Source of the DNA: Mycobacterium szulgai
GTDB taxonomy: Bacteria > Actinomycetota > Actinomycetes > Mycobacteriales > Mycobacteriaceae
Assembly (NCBI RefSeq): GCF_002116635.1
Contig: NZ_LQPW01000031.1
Span: 232,907-296,906, forward strand
Reading direction: 5' to 3'
Length of the DNA: 64,000 nt
Below are positions 63,963 to 64,000 of this stretch, piece after piece (position 1 is the stretch's first letter; the number at the start of each line of letters is the position of its first letter). The translations under genes were made by a program, and so were the position numbers. The notes below the pieces were generated by a model. That model did not search any database, was not told the DNA's origin, and saw only the letters and a list, made by a program, of their open reading frames with translations.

Positions 63963-64000
63963 TGAATCGTCGGGTGGGTCGTCGCCGGAGGTGCTGGCGC
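63955..64000 (+). CDS. Start of a probable 13E12/DUF222 HNH-endonuclease family gene (3' end outside window)
   Basis: ATG 63955 begins MFDESSGGSSPEVLA and the frame is open to the window end. The combination of CATATGTTCGA over the start and an MFD/E-rich opening resembles the 13E12-repeat HNH proteins of mycobacteria, several of which are SOS-regulated. Only 15 codons are visible, so this is a guess from context. Confidence 0.4.
   Translation, partial: MFDESSGGSSPEVLA

Overview
The window is a piece of a Mycobacterium chromosome, most likely a slow grower outside the M. tuberculosis complex. It is GC-rich, uses many GTG/TTG starts, and follows M. tuberculosis gene order from the Rv0655 (mkl) region to the Rv0713 region. 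It carries mycobacterial hallmark loci: rpoB-rpoC, the str operon, the mycofactocin cluster and the S10 ribosomal operon. Gene names come from protein families and gene order that I recognise; no database search was run. No tRNA, rRNA, CRISPR array, phage or insertion sequence was seen.

Layout. (1) 1-8.9 kb: the 3' part of the Mce ATPase gene mkl, then rpoB and rpoC ending in a clear intrinsic terminator. The toxin-antitoxin genes that lie between mkl and rpoB in M. tuberculosis are absent. (2) 8.9-19.1 kb: an accessory block with an FAD amine-oxidase-like gene, an MFS/cNMP-binding/patatin fusion, a chimeric ORF (ParD-like antitoxin + endonuclease IV scar + enoyl-CoA hydratase), a CoA-transferase, an amidase, and an EspC-like gene followed by a truncated ESX-associated gene. 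Two copies of a roughly 50-bp repeat each sit next to a truncated gene. (3) 19.1-26.6 kb: end, lpqP, fadE8, echA4, a PaaX-like regulator, echA5, two DUF3060 exported proteins and a divergent TetR gene. mmpL5/mmpS5 and their regulator are missing. (4) 26.6-32.1 kb: rpsL, rpsG, fusA, tuf and a membrane SHOCT protein. (5) 32.2-44.2 kb: a mycofactocin-type SDR behind a KstR-like box, a ferredoxin reductase, an ECF sigma/triple-glyoxalase pair, a DUF2332 gene, and mftR, A, B, C, D, E, F and G. (6) 44.2-47.8 kb: an MFS exporter with a divergent TetR gene whose best start is ATT, and a P450. (7) 47.8-53.7 kb: rpsJ to rpsQ. (8) 53.7-63.7 kb: an inserted amidohydrolase/methyltransferase pair, arylsulfatase atsA, a lipoprotein, and a tandem DUF4436 family of four intact copies and one pseudogene, with the formylglycine-generating enzyme in its middle. 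(9) The end of the window holds a LexA-like box over the start of a probable 13E12/HNH-family gene.

How the genes work together. The mft genes make the redox cofactor mycofactocin, and the adjacent SDR belongs to the family that uses it. FGE at 60.7 kb converts the CSPTR cysteine of the AtsA sulfatase to formylglycine. The fadE8-echA4-PaaX-echA5 run and the ECH/CoA-transferase/amidase run look catabolic. The most unusual features are the duplicated and scarred end locus, the repeat at gene break points, and the DUF4436 array in which copies carry similar short promoters placed for leaderless transcripts.
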